Notes under the pieces: generated by a model
What the model saw: the letters and a program-made list of their open reading frames with translations, nothing else
What the model was told of the DNA's origin: nothing
Databases searched by the model: none
Assembly (NCBI RefSeq): GCF_014649375.1
Contig: NZ_BMSX01000025.1
Location: forward strand, 1 to 64,000
Length of the DNA stretch: 64,000 nucleotides
Direction of reading: 5' to 3'
From: Streptomyces aurantiogriseus
GTDB lineage: Bacteria > Actinomycetota > Actinomycetes > Streptomycetales > Streptomycetaceae
Shown: piece after piece, positions 51,461 through 58,901 of the stretch
How the letters are laid out: each line of letters opens with the position of its first letter
Numbering within the stretch: the first letter of the stretch is position 1
Position numbers and translations under genes: made by a program

Positions 51461-52471
51461 TCAGTCGCCTTCCGTGCGCTCCCGCGTGGACAGCAGTCGC
51501 CGCAGCGAGTACAGCCTCGCGGGGTCCGCGTGCCCCTCGGCGACCCAGGCGTCCAGCGCGCAGTCCTGCTCGTCGTGGCTGCAGGCGCGCGGGCAGCCGA
51601 CCGTGCCCGGCTCGAGGTCGGGGAAGGCGTGGATCACCCGGGACGGGTCGATGTGGGCGAGGCCGAAGGACCGTACGCCCGGGGTGTCGATGACCCAGTC
51701 GTCCGTGCCCTCCAGAGGGAGGGCGAGGGCCGAGGTGGTCGTGTGGCGGCCGCGGCCCGTCACCGCGTTGACGTGGCCCGTCAGCCGCCGCCGTTCCTCC
51801 GGGACGAGCGCGTTGACGAGGGTCGTCTTGCCGACACCGGAGTGGCCGACGAACGCCGTGATCCGCCCGGTCAGATGCTCGCGCACCAGGTCCGCCGCGT
51901 CGTTGTTCGCCAACTCCTCGCGGCTGGTGACGACGTACGGGATGTCGAGGTGGCCGTACAGCTCCAGCAGCTTGTCCGGCGACGCCAGGTCCGACTTCGT
52001 CATGACCAGCAGGGGAGTCAGACCGCCGTCGAACGCCGCCACCAGGCAGCGGTCGATCAGACGGGGGCGGGGCTCGGGGTCGGCGAGCGCCGTGACGATC
52101 GCCAGCTGGTCGGCGTTGGCGACCACCACCCGCTCGAACGGGTCGTCGTCGTCCGCCGTGCGCCGCAGCACCGACGTGCGTTCCTCGATGCGGACGATGC
52201 GCGCGAGGGTGTCCTTCTTGCCGGACATGTCACCGACCAGGGCGACCCGGTCGCCCACGACCGCCGCCTTGCGGCCCAGCTCGCGGGCCTTCATCGCCAT
52301 CACGATCCGGTTCTCGACGAGGCACGTCAGACGGCCGCGGTCGACCGTGAGGACCATGCCCTCGGCGGCGTCCTCGTGCTTGGGCCGGATGTTCGTACGC
52401 GGTCGGTTGCCCTTGCGGTTCGGGCGCGAGCGGATGTCGTCCTCGTCGGTGTGCTTGCCGTAGCGGCGCAT
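51461..52471 (-). CDS. rsgA: ribosome small subunit-dependent GTPase RsgA
   Basis: A 336-aa circularly permuted GTPase: G4 TKSD (about 158) precedes G1 GHSGVGKTT (about 210) and G3 DTPG (about 258). An N-terminal OB-fold and a C-terminal zinc finger (CPRACSHDEQDC) complete the family layout. RsgA assists late maturation of the 30S subunit. ATG 52471 gives the canonical MRRYGKHTDEDD start, 11 nt after the aroA stop, so the genes form one operon. Confidence 0.95.
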   Translation of the reverse strand: MRRYGKHTDEDDIRSRPNRKGNRPRTNIRPKHEDAAEGMVLTVDRGRLTCLVENRIVMAMKARELGRKAAVVGDRVALVGDMSGKKDTLARIVRIEERTSVLRRTADDDDPFERVVVANADQLAIVTALADPEPRPRLIDRCLVAAFDGGLTPLLVMTKSDLASPDKLLELYGHLDIPYVVTSREELANNDAADLVREHLTGRITAFVGHSGVGKTTLVNALVPEERRRLTGHVNAVTGRGRHTTTSALALPLEGTDDWVIDTPGVRSFGLAHIDPSRVIHAFPDLEPGTVGCPRACSHDEQDCALDAWVAEGHADPARLYSLRRLLSTRERTEGD

Positions 52472-52482
52472 GGCGGAAGCCC

Positions 52483-53823
52483 CTAAACCCCGAGCATCCC
52501 GGTCCACAGCTCCGGGAAGTCCGGCAGGGTCTTCGCCGTCGTCGCCACGTTCTCGATCCGCACGCCCTCGACCGCCAGGCCGATGACCGCGCCGGCCGTG
52601 GCCATGCGGTGGTCGTCGTAGGTGTGGAAGGTCCCGCCGTGCAGAGGGCGCGGGCGGATGTGCAGGCCGTCGGCGGTCTCCGTCACGTCCCCGCCGAGCT
52701 CGTTGATCTCCTTCGTGAGCGCGGCCAGCCGGTCCGTCTCGTGCAGGCGCAGATGGGCCACGCCCCGCAGGGTGGAGGGGGAGTCGGCGAGGGCGGCGAC
52801 CGCCGCGATGCCCGGGGTCAGCTCGCCGACGTCGCTCAGGTCGACATCGATGCCGTGGACCGAGCCCGAGCCGGTGAAGGCCAGACCGTACTCGGTCAGT
52901 TCGCAGGATCCGCCCATCTCGGTGAAGATCTCCCGCAGCCGGTCGCCCGGTTGGGTGGTGCGGGCCGGCCAGTCCGGGACGACGACCCGGCCGCCGGTGA
53001 CCAGCGCAGCCGCCAGGAACGGCTGGGCGTTGGACAGGTCCGGCTCGATCGTCAGGTCCCGGCCGAGCAGGGCACCCGGCGTGACCCGCCAGACGTTCGG
53101 CTCGCCGCCCGACTCGGGGGTGTCCACCTGGGCGCCGACCGCGCGCAGCATGTCCACCGTCATACGGATGTGCGGCAGGGAGGGCAGCGTCGAGCCGGTG
53201 TGGCGGACCTCGACGCCCTGGTTGAAGCGTGGGCCGGAGAGCAGCAGGGCGCTCACGAACTGGGACGACGAGGACGCGTCGATCTCCACCGGGCCGCCCT
53301 CCAGCGCGCCCCCGCCGTGCACCGTCAGCGGCAGCGCGCCCCGGCCGTCGTCGTCGATCCGGGCGCCGAGGACCCGCAGCGCTTCGATGACGCCGTTCAG
53401 GGGGCGCTCGTAGGAGCGGGGGTCGCCGTCGAAGCGGACGGGACCGTCGGCGAGCGCGGCCACCGGCGGCAGGAACCGCATCACCGTGCCGGCGTTGCCG
53501 ACGTCGACCGTGGCCGGGCCGCGGAAGCCCGTCGGCAGCACGCGCCAGGCCTCGCCCGTGCCCTCAGGGCCGCCCGCGACGGAGGAGCTGGACGACACCG
53601 TTTCCTCGATGCCGACACCCATCGCGCGCAGCGCCTCGGCCATCAGGAGGGTGTCGCGGGAGCGGAGGGGGCGGCGCAGCCAGCCCGGTTCCGAGGCGAG
53701 GGCGGCCAGCACGAGGGCGCGGTTGGTGACCGACTTGGACCCCGGCACGTGGACCGTAGCGTCGACGGCTCCGCTCGCGTGGGGGGCGGGCCAGAGGGCG
53801 GTGTGGGCGGGGGTTTCGGGCAT
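52483..53823 (-). CDS. aroA: 3-phosphoshikimate 1-carboxyvinyltransferase (EPSP synthase)
   Basis: A 446-aa class I EPSP synthase: PGSKSVTNRA near 27, NAGTVMRF near 112, RPLNGVIEAL near 142, LHETDRL near 365 and YDDHRMATAG near 405. It joins shikimate-3-phosphate and PEP in the shikimate pathway. A short Ser-rich insertion (about 75-90) is unusual but outside the active site. ATG 53823 lies 6 nt after TAGAGT (53835-53830, minus strand), likely leaderless. First gene of the aroA-rsgA operon. Confidence 0.96.
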   Translation of the reverse strand: MPETPAHTALWPAPHASGAVDATVHVPGSKSVTNRALVLAALASEPGWLRRPLRSRDTLLMAEALRAMGVGIEETVSSSSSVAGGPEGTGEAWRVLPTGFRGPATVDVGNAGTVMRFLPPVAALADGPVRFDGDPRSYERPLNGVIEALRVLGARIDDDGRGALPLTVHGGGALEGGPVEIDASSSSQFVSALLLSGPRFNQGVEVRHTGSTLPSLPHIRMTVDMLRAVGAQVDTPESGGEPNVWRVTPGALLGRDLTIEPDLSNAQPFLAAALVTGGRVVVPDWPARTTQPGDRLREIFTEMGGSCELTEYGLAFTGSGSVHGIDVDLSDVGELTPGIAAVAALADSPSTLRGVAHLRLHETDRLAALTKEINELGGDVTETADGLHIRPRPLHGGTFHTYDDHRMATAGAVIGLAVEGVRIENVATTAKTLPDFPELWTGMLGV

Positions 53824-53886
53824 GCGCCCACTCTAGTCTCCGACGGGGTCGGCCGACGTCTGGGTGCGGTGCCGTCGGAGCTGGTC

Positions 53887-53920
53887 GCTCCCCCACTCTC
53901 GGCTTCGCTCGAGCGGGGGC
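53887..53920. repeat. probable dispersed hairpin element
   Basis: CCCCC (53890-53894) ... CTCG / CGAG ... GGGGG (53915-53919) folds into a bulged hairpin of the type CCCCCACTCTCGGCTTCGCTCGAGCGGGGG. I recall near-identical copies in many Streptomyces intergenic regions. Found once in this window, in the 176-bp gap between aroA and the M50-like gene. Confidence 0.5.
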
Positions 53921-53999
53921 ACCACCGCGGCGGAGCCGCACACCGACGCGGTCCCGCACCCCGGAAAAGGGCGTTCACACCCCCAGCACTCCCCGGCGG

Positions 54000-54722
54000 T
54001 CACATCCCCAGCAGCCAGCGCCCCCCACCCATCAGTGAGCACAGCGACACCGCGTGGAACAGGAACAGCCACAGGCCCGCCGGTACATGCGTCAGCCGCG
54101 ACAACTGGTCCGCGTCCGAGTCCCCGGCACCCCCACGCGACCTCTTCGCCTGGAGCTCGAACGCCGGCCGTACCCCGCCCAGCAGCAGGAACCACACCAC
54201 CGCGTACGCGAACGCCGCCTGCACCTGGGGGCCGGCCAGCCAGGACACCAGCAGGAACGTGCCGCCCGTGAGGACCACCGTCAGCGCCCCGTACGCGTTG
54301 CGGATCATCACCAGCATCGCCACCAGCAGGAGCGTCGCCAGCCACAGCAGCAGCGTGATGCGGCCGACGCCCAGCAGCGCGGCGCCGCCCAGGCCCAGCA
54401 GCGGGGGAGCGGTGTAGCCGGAGGCCGCGGTGAGGATCATCCCGAGGCCGTGCGGCTTGCCGCGGCTGAGGGTCAGGCCGCTGGTGTCGGAGTGCAGGCG
54501 TATCCCGGTGAGCTGGCGGCCGGTCAACAGCGCGACCAGGCCGTGGCCGCCCTCGTGGGCGATGGTGATGGCGTTGCGCGACAGGCGCCACAGGTTGTGC
54601 GGCATGACGACGGCGAGGGCCGCGACCGCAGTGGCGATCACCACCCACAGGTCGGGGTCGGGCTGGGTGCCGAGGAGCCGGTCCCAGAGGTCGGGCAGCG
54701 CGGTGGCGGCGTGGCTGTCCAT
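54000..54722 (-). CDS. M50-family-like membrane metalloprotease
   Basis: A 240-aa protein with about six hydrophobic segments and an HExxH site in the first helix bundle (AITIAHEGGHGLVALLTG, about 52-69), as in M50B/site-2 protease-like proteins. A second metal ligand (NxxPxxD) is not obvious. A short hydrophilic loop (about 192-208, Arg/Ser/Gly/Asp) precedes the last helix. It is divergent from the SRAP gene by only 50 bp. Intramembrane proteolysis is inferred from fold; no target known. Confidence 0.82.
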   Translation of the reverse strand: MDSHAATALPDLWDRLLGTQPDPDLWVVIATAVAALAVVMPHNLWRLSRNAITIAHEGGHGLVALLTGRQLTGIRLHSDTSGLTLSRGKPHGLGMILTAASGYTAPPLLGLGGAALLGVGRITLLLWLATLLLVAMLVMIRNAYGALTVVLTGGTFLLVSWLAGPQVQAAFAYAVVWFLLLGGVRPAFELQAKRSRGGAGDSDADQLSRLTHVPAGLWLFLFHAVSLCSLMGGGRWLLGM

Positions 54723-54772
54723 GTTTCCTGGTGGCTCCCTCTCGTCTCACGGAGTCTGGCAGTGTGGCACGT

Positions 54773-55588
54773 ATGTGCGGACGGTATGCAGCGAGTCGCA
54801 GGCCCGAGGATCTCGCAGGAATCTTTGAAATCGACAAGTGGGAGCCCGAGGAGACCCTGGCGCCCGACTACAACGTGGCTCCGACCAAGGAGGTCTACGC
54901 CGTCCTGGACCGTCCTCTGAAGGACGTGGAGGACCCGCGCCCGGTTCGCCAGCTGCGCAAGCTGAAGTGGGGACTGGTCCCGTCCTGGGCGAAGACTCCC
55001 GAGGGCGGCGCCCGGATGATCAACGCGCGCGCGGAGACCGTCCACGAGAAGCCGTCCTACCGCCGCGCCTTCACCGCGCGGCGCTGCATCGTCCCCGCAG
55101 ACGGCTACTACGAGTGGGTCACCGGGCAGCAGGAGCGGGACCTGGAGGTCGAGGGCAAGAAGAAGCGGCCCCGCAAGCAGCCCTACTTCGTGCTCCCGGC
55201 CGACGGCTCGGTCTTCGCGATGGCCGGGCTGTACGAGTTCTGGCGGGACCGGACGCTGCCGGACGACCACCCGCAGGCCTGGTGGGCGACCTGCTCGGTC
55301 ATCACGACGGAGGCCGAGAGGACCCCGCTGGCCGTGGCCCCCGCCGAGGGCCCGCGCGCCCTGGCCGACATCCACCCCCGGATGCCCCTGATGCTCACCC
55401 CCGACCGCTGGGACGCCTGGCTCGACCCCTCCCGGACGGACGTCGAGGACCTGCGCTCGCTCCTCGAACCGCCGCCCGCCGGTCTGATGCGCGCCTACCC
55501 GGTCTCCACGGCCGTCAGCAACGTCCGCAACAACGGCCCGGAGCTGCTGAAGGAGCTGGAAGGGCCGGAAGAGGGCACACTGTTCTGA
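54773..55588 (+). CDS. SRAP/HMCES-type DNA-protein crosslink protein
   Basis: A 271-aa SOS-response-associated peptidase. The start is fixed by chemistry: ATG 54773 leaves catalytic Cys2 (MCGRY) after Met removal. Other active-site residues are Asn84 (MINARAET), Glu114 (GYYEW) and His201 (IHPRMP). The family forms a thiazolidine link with abasic sites in single-stranded DNA and protects them from cleavage. Compared with short bacterial members it has a Lys/Arg-rich insertion (about 120-137). CAGTGT ends 7 nt before the ATG, consistent with a leaderless message. Confidence 0.92.
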   Translation: MCGRYAASRRPEDLAGIFEIDKWEPEETLAPDYNVAPTKEVYAVLDRPLKDVEDPRPVRQLRKLKWGLVPSWAKTPEGGARMINARAETVHEKPSYRRAFTARRCIVPADGYYEWVTGQQERDLEVEGKKKRPRKQPYFVLPADGSVFAMAGLYEFWRDRTLPDDHPQAWWATCSVITTEAERTPLAVAPAEGPRALADIHPRMPLMLTPDRWDAWLDPSRTDVEDLRSLLEPPPAGLMRAYPVSTAVSNVRNNGPELLKELEGPEEGTLF

Positions 55589-55589
55589 C

Positions 55590-56219
55590 GTGACCACCGA
55601 GATCATCGCCACGGACGCGGGGGACGCCCGCATCACCTGGCACAGGGCGAAGAAGCCGGTACTGATCCTCGCCGTCAGCCACGGCGCCGGCGGCGGCATC
55701 GAGGCACGCGACCTCCAGGCACTGGCCCGCGTCCTCCCGGAACACGGCGTGACCGTCGCCCTCGTCGAGCAGCCCTGGCGGGTGGCCGGGAAGAAGGTGG
55801 CGTCGGCGCCGAAGACGCTCGACGTCGGCTGGCGCGGGATCTGGCCGGCCGTCGCGAAGGCCGGGCTGCCGGTGATCTCCGGCGGGCGCAGCGCGGGTGC
55901 GCGCGTGGCCTGCCGTACCGCCACCGAGCTCGGCGCCCACGCCGTCCTCGCGCTCGCCTTCCCGCTCCACCCGCCGGGCAAGCCCGAGAAATCCCGTGCC
56001 GACGAGCTGCTCGGGGCCGGGGTGCCCACGCTCGTCGTACAAGGGGGCAACGATCCCTGGGGCAGGCCGGAGGAGTTCCCCGAGGGGGCTTACGAGCTCG
56101 TCGAGGTGCCGTCCGGCGACCATGGCCTCGCCGTGCCCAAGCGGGCGGAGATCAGCCAGGAGCAGGCCCTGGAGGTCCTGACCGCCGGTGTCGTGCAGTG
56201 GGTTGCCTCACTCGGGTAA
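55590..56219 (+). CDS. alpha/beta-hydrolase fold protein (TEX30/KANL3-like)
   Basis: A 209-aa protein with SHGAGGG near 30, GGRSAGAR nucleophile elbow near 98 and late Asp (GGNDPWG) and His (GDHGL) positions. The arrangement fits the TEX30/KANL3 group of small hydrolases; substrate unknown. The GTG at 55590 comes 1 nt after the SRAP stop, so the two genes are translationally linked. The sigR autoregulatory promoter begins 7 nt after its stop. Confidence 0.82.
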   Translation: MTTEIIATDAGDARITWHRAKKPVLILAVSHGAGGGIEARDLQALARVLPEHGVTVALVEQPWRVAGKKVASAPKTLDVGWRGIWPAVAKAGLPVISGGRSAGARVACRTATELGAHAVLALAFPLHPPGKPEKSRADELLGAGVPTLVVQGGNDPWGRPEEFPEGAYELVEVPSGDHGLAVPKRAEISQEQALEVLTAGVVQWVASLG

Positions 56220-56225
56220 AGAGCA

Positions 56226-56252
56226 GGGAATGTTGCGGGGCGGGGCGCTGTT
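56226..56252 (+). promoter_or_regulatory. SigR-dependent promoter of sigR (sigRp2-type)
   Basis: GGGAAT (56226-56231), 18-nt spacer, GTT (56250-56252) match the SigR consensus. Transcription would start near 56259 and include the ATG at 56312 that gives the long SigR isoform. Equivalent to the known autoregulatory promoter of S. coelicolor. Confidence 0.85.
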
Positions 56253-56476
56253 GAGGCGGACAGAAGTGCTGGACAGGCAGCACCGACGTCGTAGGAGAGG
56301 AAGTCCGCCGCATGGGTTCGACTATGTGCCCGAGCCGCAGCAGCCGCGCCGACCTGGACTGGACGGTGCTGCACGCGGCCAGGACCGCTCCTGTTCGAGC
56401 GGCGGCAGGTGCCGGTAGTCGTCTATCCTCCGATTCGAGTGGGACCGGTTTCGGTTCTGCCCGCAATCTTGAGGAG

Positions 56477-57172
56477 GTGGGTCCGGTCACCGGTACCGAC
56501 GCAGGGACCGACAACGGCCAGGCGGAGCTGCCCGAGGGCCAGGGCATGGGCGTGGAGACGAGCAACGAGTCGTCCGCGGAGCGCAGTGCGCGCTTCGAGC
56601 GGGACGCGCTCGAGTTCCTCGACCAGATGTACTCGGCCGCGCTGCGCATGACGCGCAACCCGGCCGACGCCGAGGACCTGGTGCAGGAGACGTATGCCAA
56701 GGCGTACGCGTCCTTCCACCAGTTCCGCGAGGGCACCAATCTCAAGGCATGGCTGTACCGGATCCTCACCAACACCTTCATCAACTCGTACCGCAAGAAG
56801 CAGCGCGAACCCCAGCGCAGCGCGGCCGAGGAGATCGAGGACTGGCAGCTGGCGCGCGCCGAGTCGCACATGTCGACGGGGCTGCGCTCGGCCGAGTCGC
56901 AGGCGCTGGACCACCTGCCCGACTCGGATGTGAAGGAAGCACTTCAGGCCATTCCCGAGGAGTTCCGCATCGCCGTGTACCTCGCGGACGTCGAGGGCTT
57001 TGCGTACAAGGAGATCGCGGACATCATGGGGACACCCATCGGTACGGTGATGTCCCGGCTGCACCGGGGCCGCCGTCAACTGCGCGGCATGCTCGAGGAC
57101 TACGCCCGTGAGCGCGGGCTGGTCCCGGCCGGCGCCGGAGAGTCGGACGAAGCGAAAGGCTCGGGCTCATGA
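56477..57172 (+). CDS. sigR: thiol-oxidative-stress sigma factor SigR
   Basis: A 231-aa group 4 (ECF) sigma factor from the GTG at 56477. Region 2 includes LEFLDQMYSAALRMTRNPADAEDLVQETYAKAYASF; region 4 includes GFAYKEIADIMGTPIGTVMSRLHRGR. It directs transcription from GGAAT-N18-GTT promoters of thiol redox, protein-quality and ribosome genes. An in-frame ATG at 56312 extends it by exactly 55 residues, matching the unstable SigR' isoform reported in S. coelicolor, made only from the autoregulated promoter. The stop overlaps rsrA (ATGA). Confidence 0.95.
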   Translation: MGPVTGTDAGTDNGQAELPEGQGMGVETSNESSAERSARFERDALEFLDQMYSAALRMTRNPADAEDLVQETYAKAYASFHQFREGTNLKAWLYRILTNTFINSYRKKQREPQRSAAEEIEDWQLARAESHMSTGLRSAESQALDHLPDSDVKEALQAIPEEFRIAVYLADVEGFAYKEIADIMGTPIGTVMSRLHRGRRQLRGMLEDYARERGLVPAGAGESDEAKGSGS

Positions 57173-57471
57173 GCTGCGGAGAGCCGCACGAGACGGACTG
57201 CAGTGAGGTTCTCGATCATCTGTACGAGTTCCTCGACAGTGAGATGCCGGACGTCGATCGCGACAAGTTCAAGCAGCACTTCAACGAGTGCTCGCCGTGC
57301 CTGGAGAAGTACGGCCTCGAAGAGGCCGTGAAGAAGCTGGTCAAGCGGTGCTGCGGCCATGACGACGTGCCGACCGACCTGCGGGCCAAGGTACTGGGGC
57401 GGCTCGATCTGATTCGCTCCGGACAGGCCGTGCCCGAGCACGACGTGACAGCGACCCCGCAGGAATCCTGA
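57169..57471 (+). CDS. rsrA: zinc-binding redox-sensing anti-sigma factor RsrA
   Basis: A 100-aa ZAS-family anti-sigma factor. Cys11, His37, Cys41 and Cys44 (HxxxCxxC) align exactly with the zinc and redox residues of S. coelicolor RsrA. Disulfide formation expels zinc and releases SigR. A further cysteine pair (CC near 62) is present. The ATG overlaps the sigR stop by 4 nt, keeping sigma and anti-sigma synthesis matched. Confidence 0.96.
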   Translation: MSCGEPHETDCSEVLDHLYEFLDSEMPDVDRDKFKQHFNECSPCLEKYGLEEAVKKLVKRCCGHDDVPTDLRAKVLGRLDLIRSGQAVPEHDVTATPQES

Positions 57472-57482
57472 CGCCGCAGCTG

Positions 57483-57566
57483 TCACCCGAATGTGCTAAT
57501 CCGCGGGTGATGCGCCCGCATCGCCACCCCTCGCCACCCTAGGCTCCGGAGCCTGAACCGGAGCCT
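57483..57566. terminator. two hairpins between rsrA and the HD-GYP gene
   Basis: TCACCCG/CGGGTGA (57483-57489, 57504-57510) and AGGCTCCGG/CCGGAGCCT (57541-57549, 57558-57566). The second ends 15 nt before the ribosome-binding site of the next gene, so it may also affect its translation. Confidence 0.55.
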
Positions 57567-57593
57567 GGAGAAGGTGTGGTCAGGGGAGGCGAC

Positions 57594-58901
57594 ATGGAGG
57601 GGATCCCGGCGCGGGCGCGCGCGTACGTCGTCTGTGTGGTCCTCGGCGCCCTGCTCTGTCTGGCGCCGCTGCCGTCGGTGCGCGTCCCCTGGGGGGCGGT
57701 CCTGCTGCTCGCCGCGCTGTACGCCGGCGGTGAGCGGATCGCCCGCCGCCGGTTCGCCGGCACCTTCTACCCCGTGCTGCTCGCCGGGGCCTTCCTGCTG
57801 CCGCCGTCCGCCGCGGCGCTCGTCCCGCTGCCCGGCGCGCTGTTCTCCCTCGTGGAGCAGCGGCCCTTCCTGCTGCGGCGGATCTGGCGCGCCGCCCATC
57901 TGGTGATCGGCGTCTGGGCCGCCTCCCGCGTGCACCGGGCGCTGGACGGGCAGGACGCCGTCGAGGCCTCGGACGTCCCCTACGCGCTGCTGCCCGCGGG
58001 GGCCGCCGTGCTGGTGTTCTGTCTGGTCTTCGCCGTGCTCGACGGCGGGATCCTCGCGCTGGCGGAGGGGCTGCCGCCGCGGCGGTGCCGGCGCGGGCTC
58101 TTCCGGCGCTCGCTCGCACCCGTAGGGGTGCACGGGCTCGCGGGGCTGATGATGGCCGTCCTGTGGCGCAGCCCCTACGGGCCGGTCGCCGCGCTGCTCG
58201 TGCTGTTCCCGATGGGTGTCTCGTGGTGGGTGTTCGCGCAGTACCACCGGGAGCGGGCCGCCCACCAGGCCACCATCCGCGCGCTGGTGCAGGCCGTCGA
58301 CATCAAGGACGGCTACACCCGCGGGCACAGCGAGCGCGTCGGACAGGCCTCGATGCTGATCGCGCGCGAGCTAGGGATGGACGAGGGGCGGGTCGAGGTG
58401 CTCCGGTTCGCCGGGATCCTGCACGACGTCGGCAAGCTCGGCGTGCCCACCCGGCTGCTGCGCAAGAACGGGCCGCTGACCCCCGAGGAGCGGCGTGTGA
58501 TCGAACTGCACCCCGAGTACGGGCACGAGATCACCCGGGGCATCTCCTTCCTCGGCGAGGCCCGCTCGGCGATCCTCCACCACCACGAGCGGATCGATGG
58601 CAGCGGCTACCCCTACGGGCTGGTGGGGAGCCAGATCCCGGAGTGCGCACGGGTGGTGGCCGTGGCGGACGCCTTCGACGCGATGACCTCCACGCGGTCC
58701 TACAGCAGGGCCCGTCCGGTGGAGGTGGCCCTGGAGGAGCTCCAGCGGTGCGCCGGGGCCCAGTTCGACCCCCGGATGGTCACCGCACTGGTCCGGGTCA
58801 TCGCGCGGGACGGATGGCATCCCGTGGTGACCGCCGAGGAGACCCGGCCCACCGTGCCGCCCCCGACCCAGGTCCCCGACCGGCCCGGAGCCCGCCGATG
58901 A
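57594..58901 (+). CDS. membrane HD-GYP domain protein
   Basis: A 435-aa protein. Six or so N-terminal membrane helices (about 10-220) precede an HD-GYP hydrolase domain (about 228-410) with HSERVGQ, ILHDVGKLGVP, HPEYGHEIT and HHHERIDGSGYPYGLVG. HD-GYP enzymes degrade cyclic di-GMP or related nucleotides, and the metal ligands and GYP loop are complete. The membrane part may sense a signal. ATG 57594 with GGGGAGG upstream is chosen over a GTG at 57576. The stop overlaps the next ATG. Confidence 0.9.
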   Translation: MEGIPARARAYVVCVVLGALLCLAPLPSVRVPWGAVLLLAALYAGGERIARRRFAGTFYPVLLAGAFLLPPSAAALVPLPGALFSLVEQRPFLLRRIWRAAHLVIGVWAASRVHRALDGQDAVEASDVPYALLPAGAAVLVFCLVFAVLDGGILALAEGLPPRRCRRGLFRRSLAPVGVHGLAGLMMAVLWRSPYGPVAALLVLFPMGVSWWVFAQYHRERAAHQATIRALVQAVDIKDGYTRGHSERVGQASMLIARELGMDEGRVEVLRFAGILHDVGKLGVPTRLLRKNGPLTPEERRVIELHPEYGHEITRGISFLGEARSAILHHHERIDGSGYPYGLVGSQIPECARVVAVADAFDAMTSTRSYSRARPVEVALEELQRCAGAQFDPRMVTALVRVIARDGWHPVVTAEETRPTVPPPTQVPDRPGARR

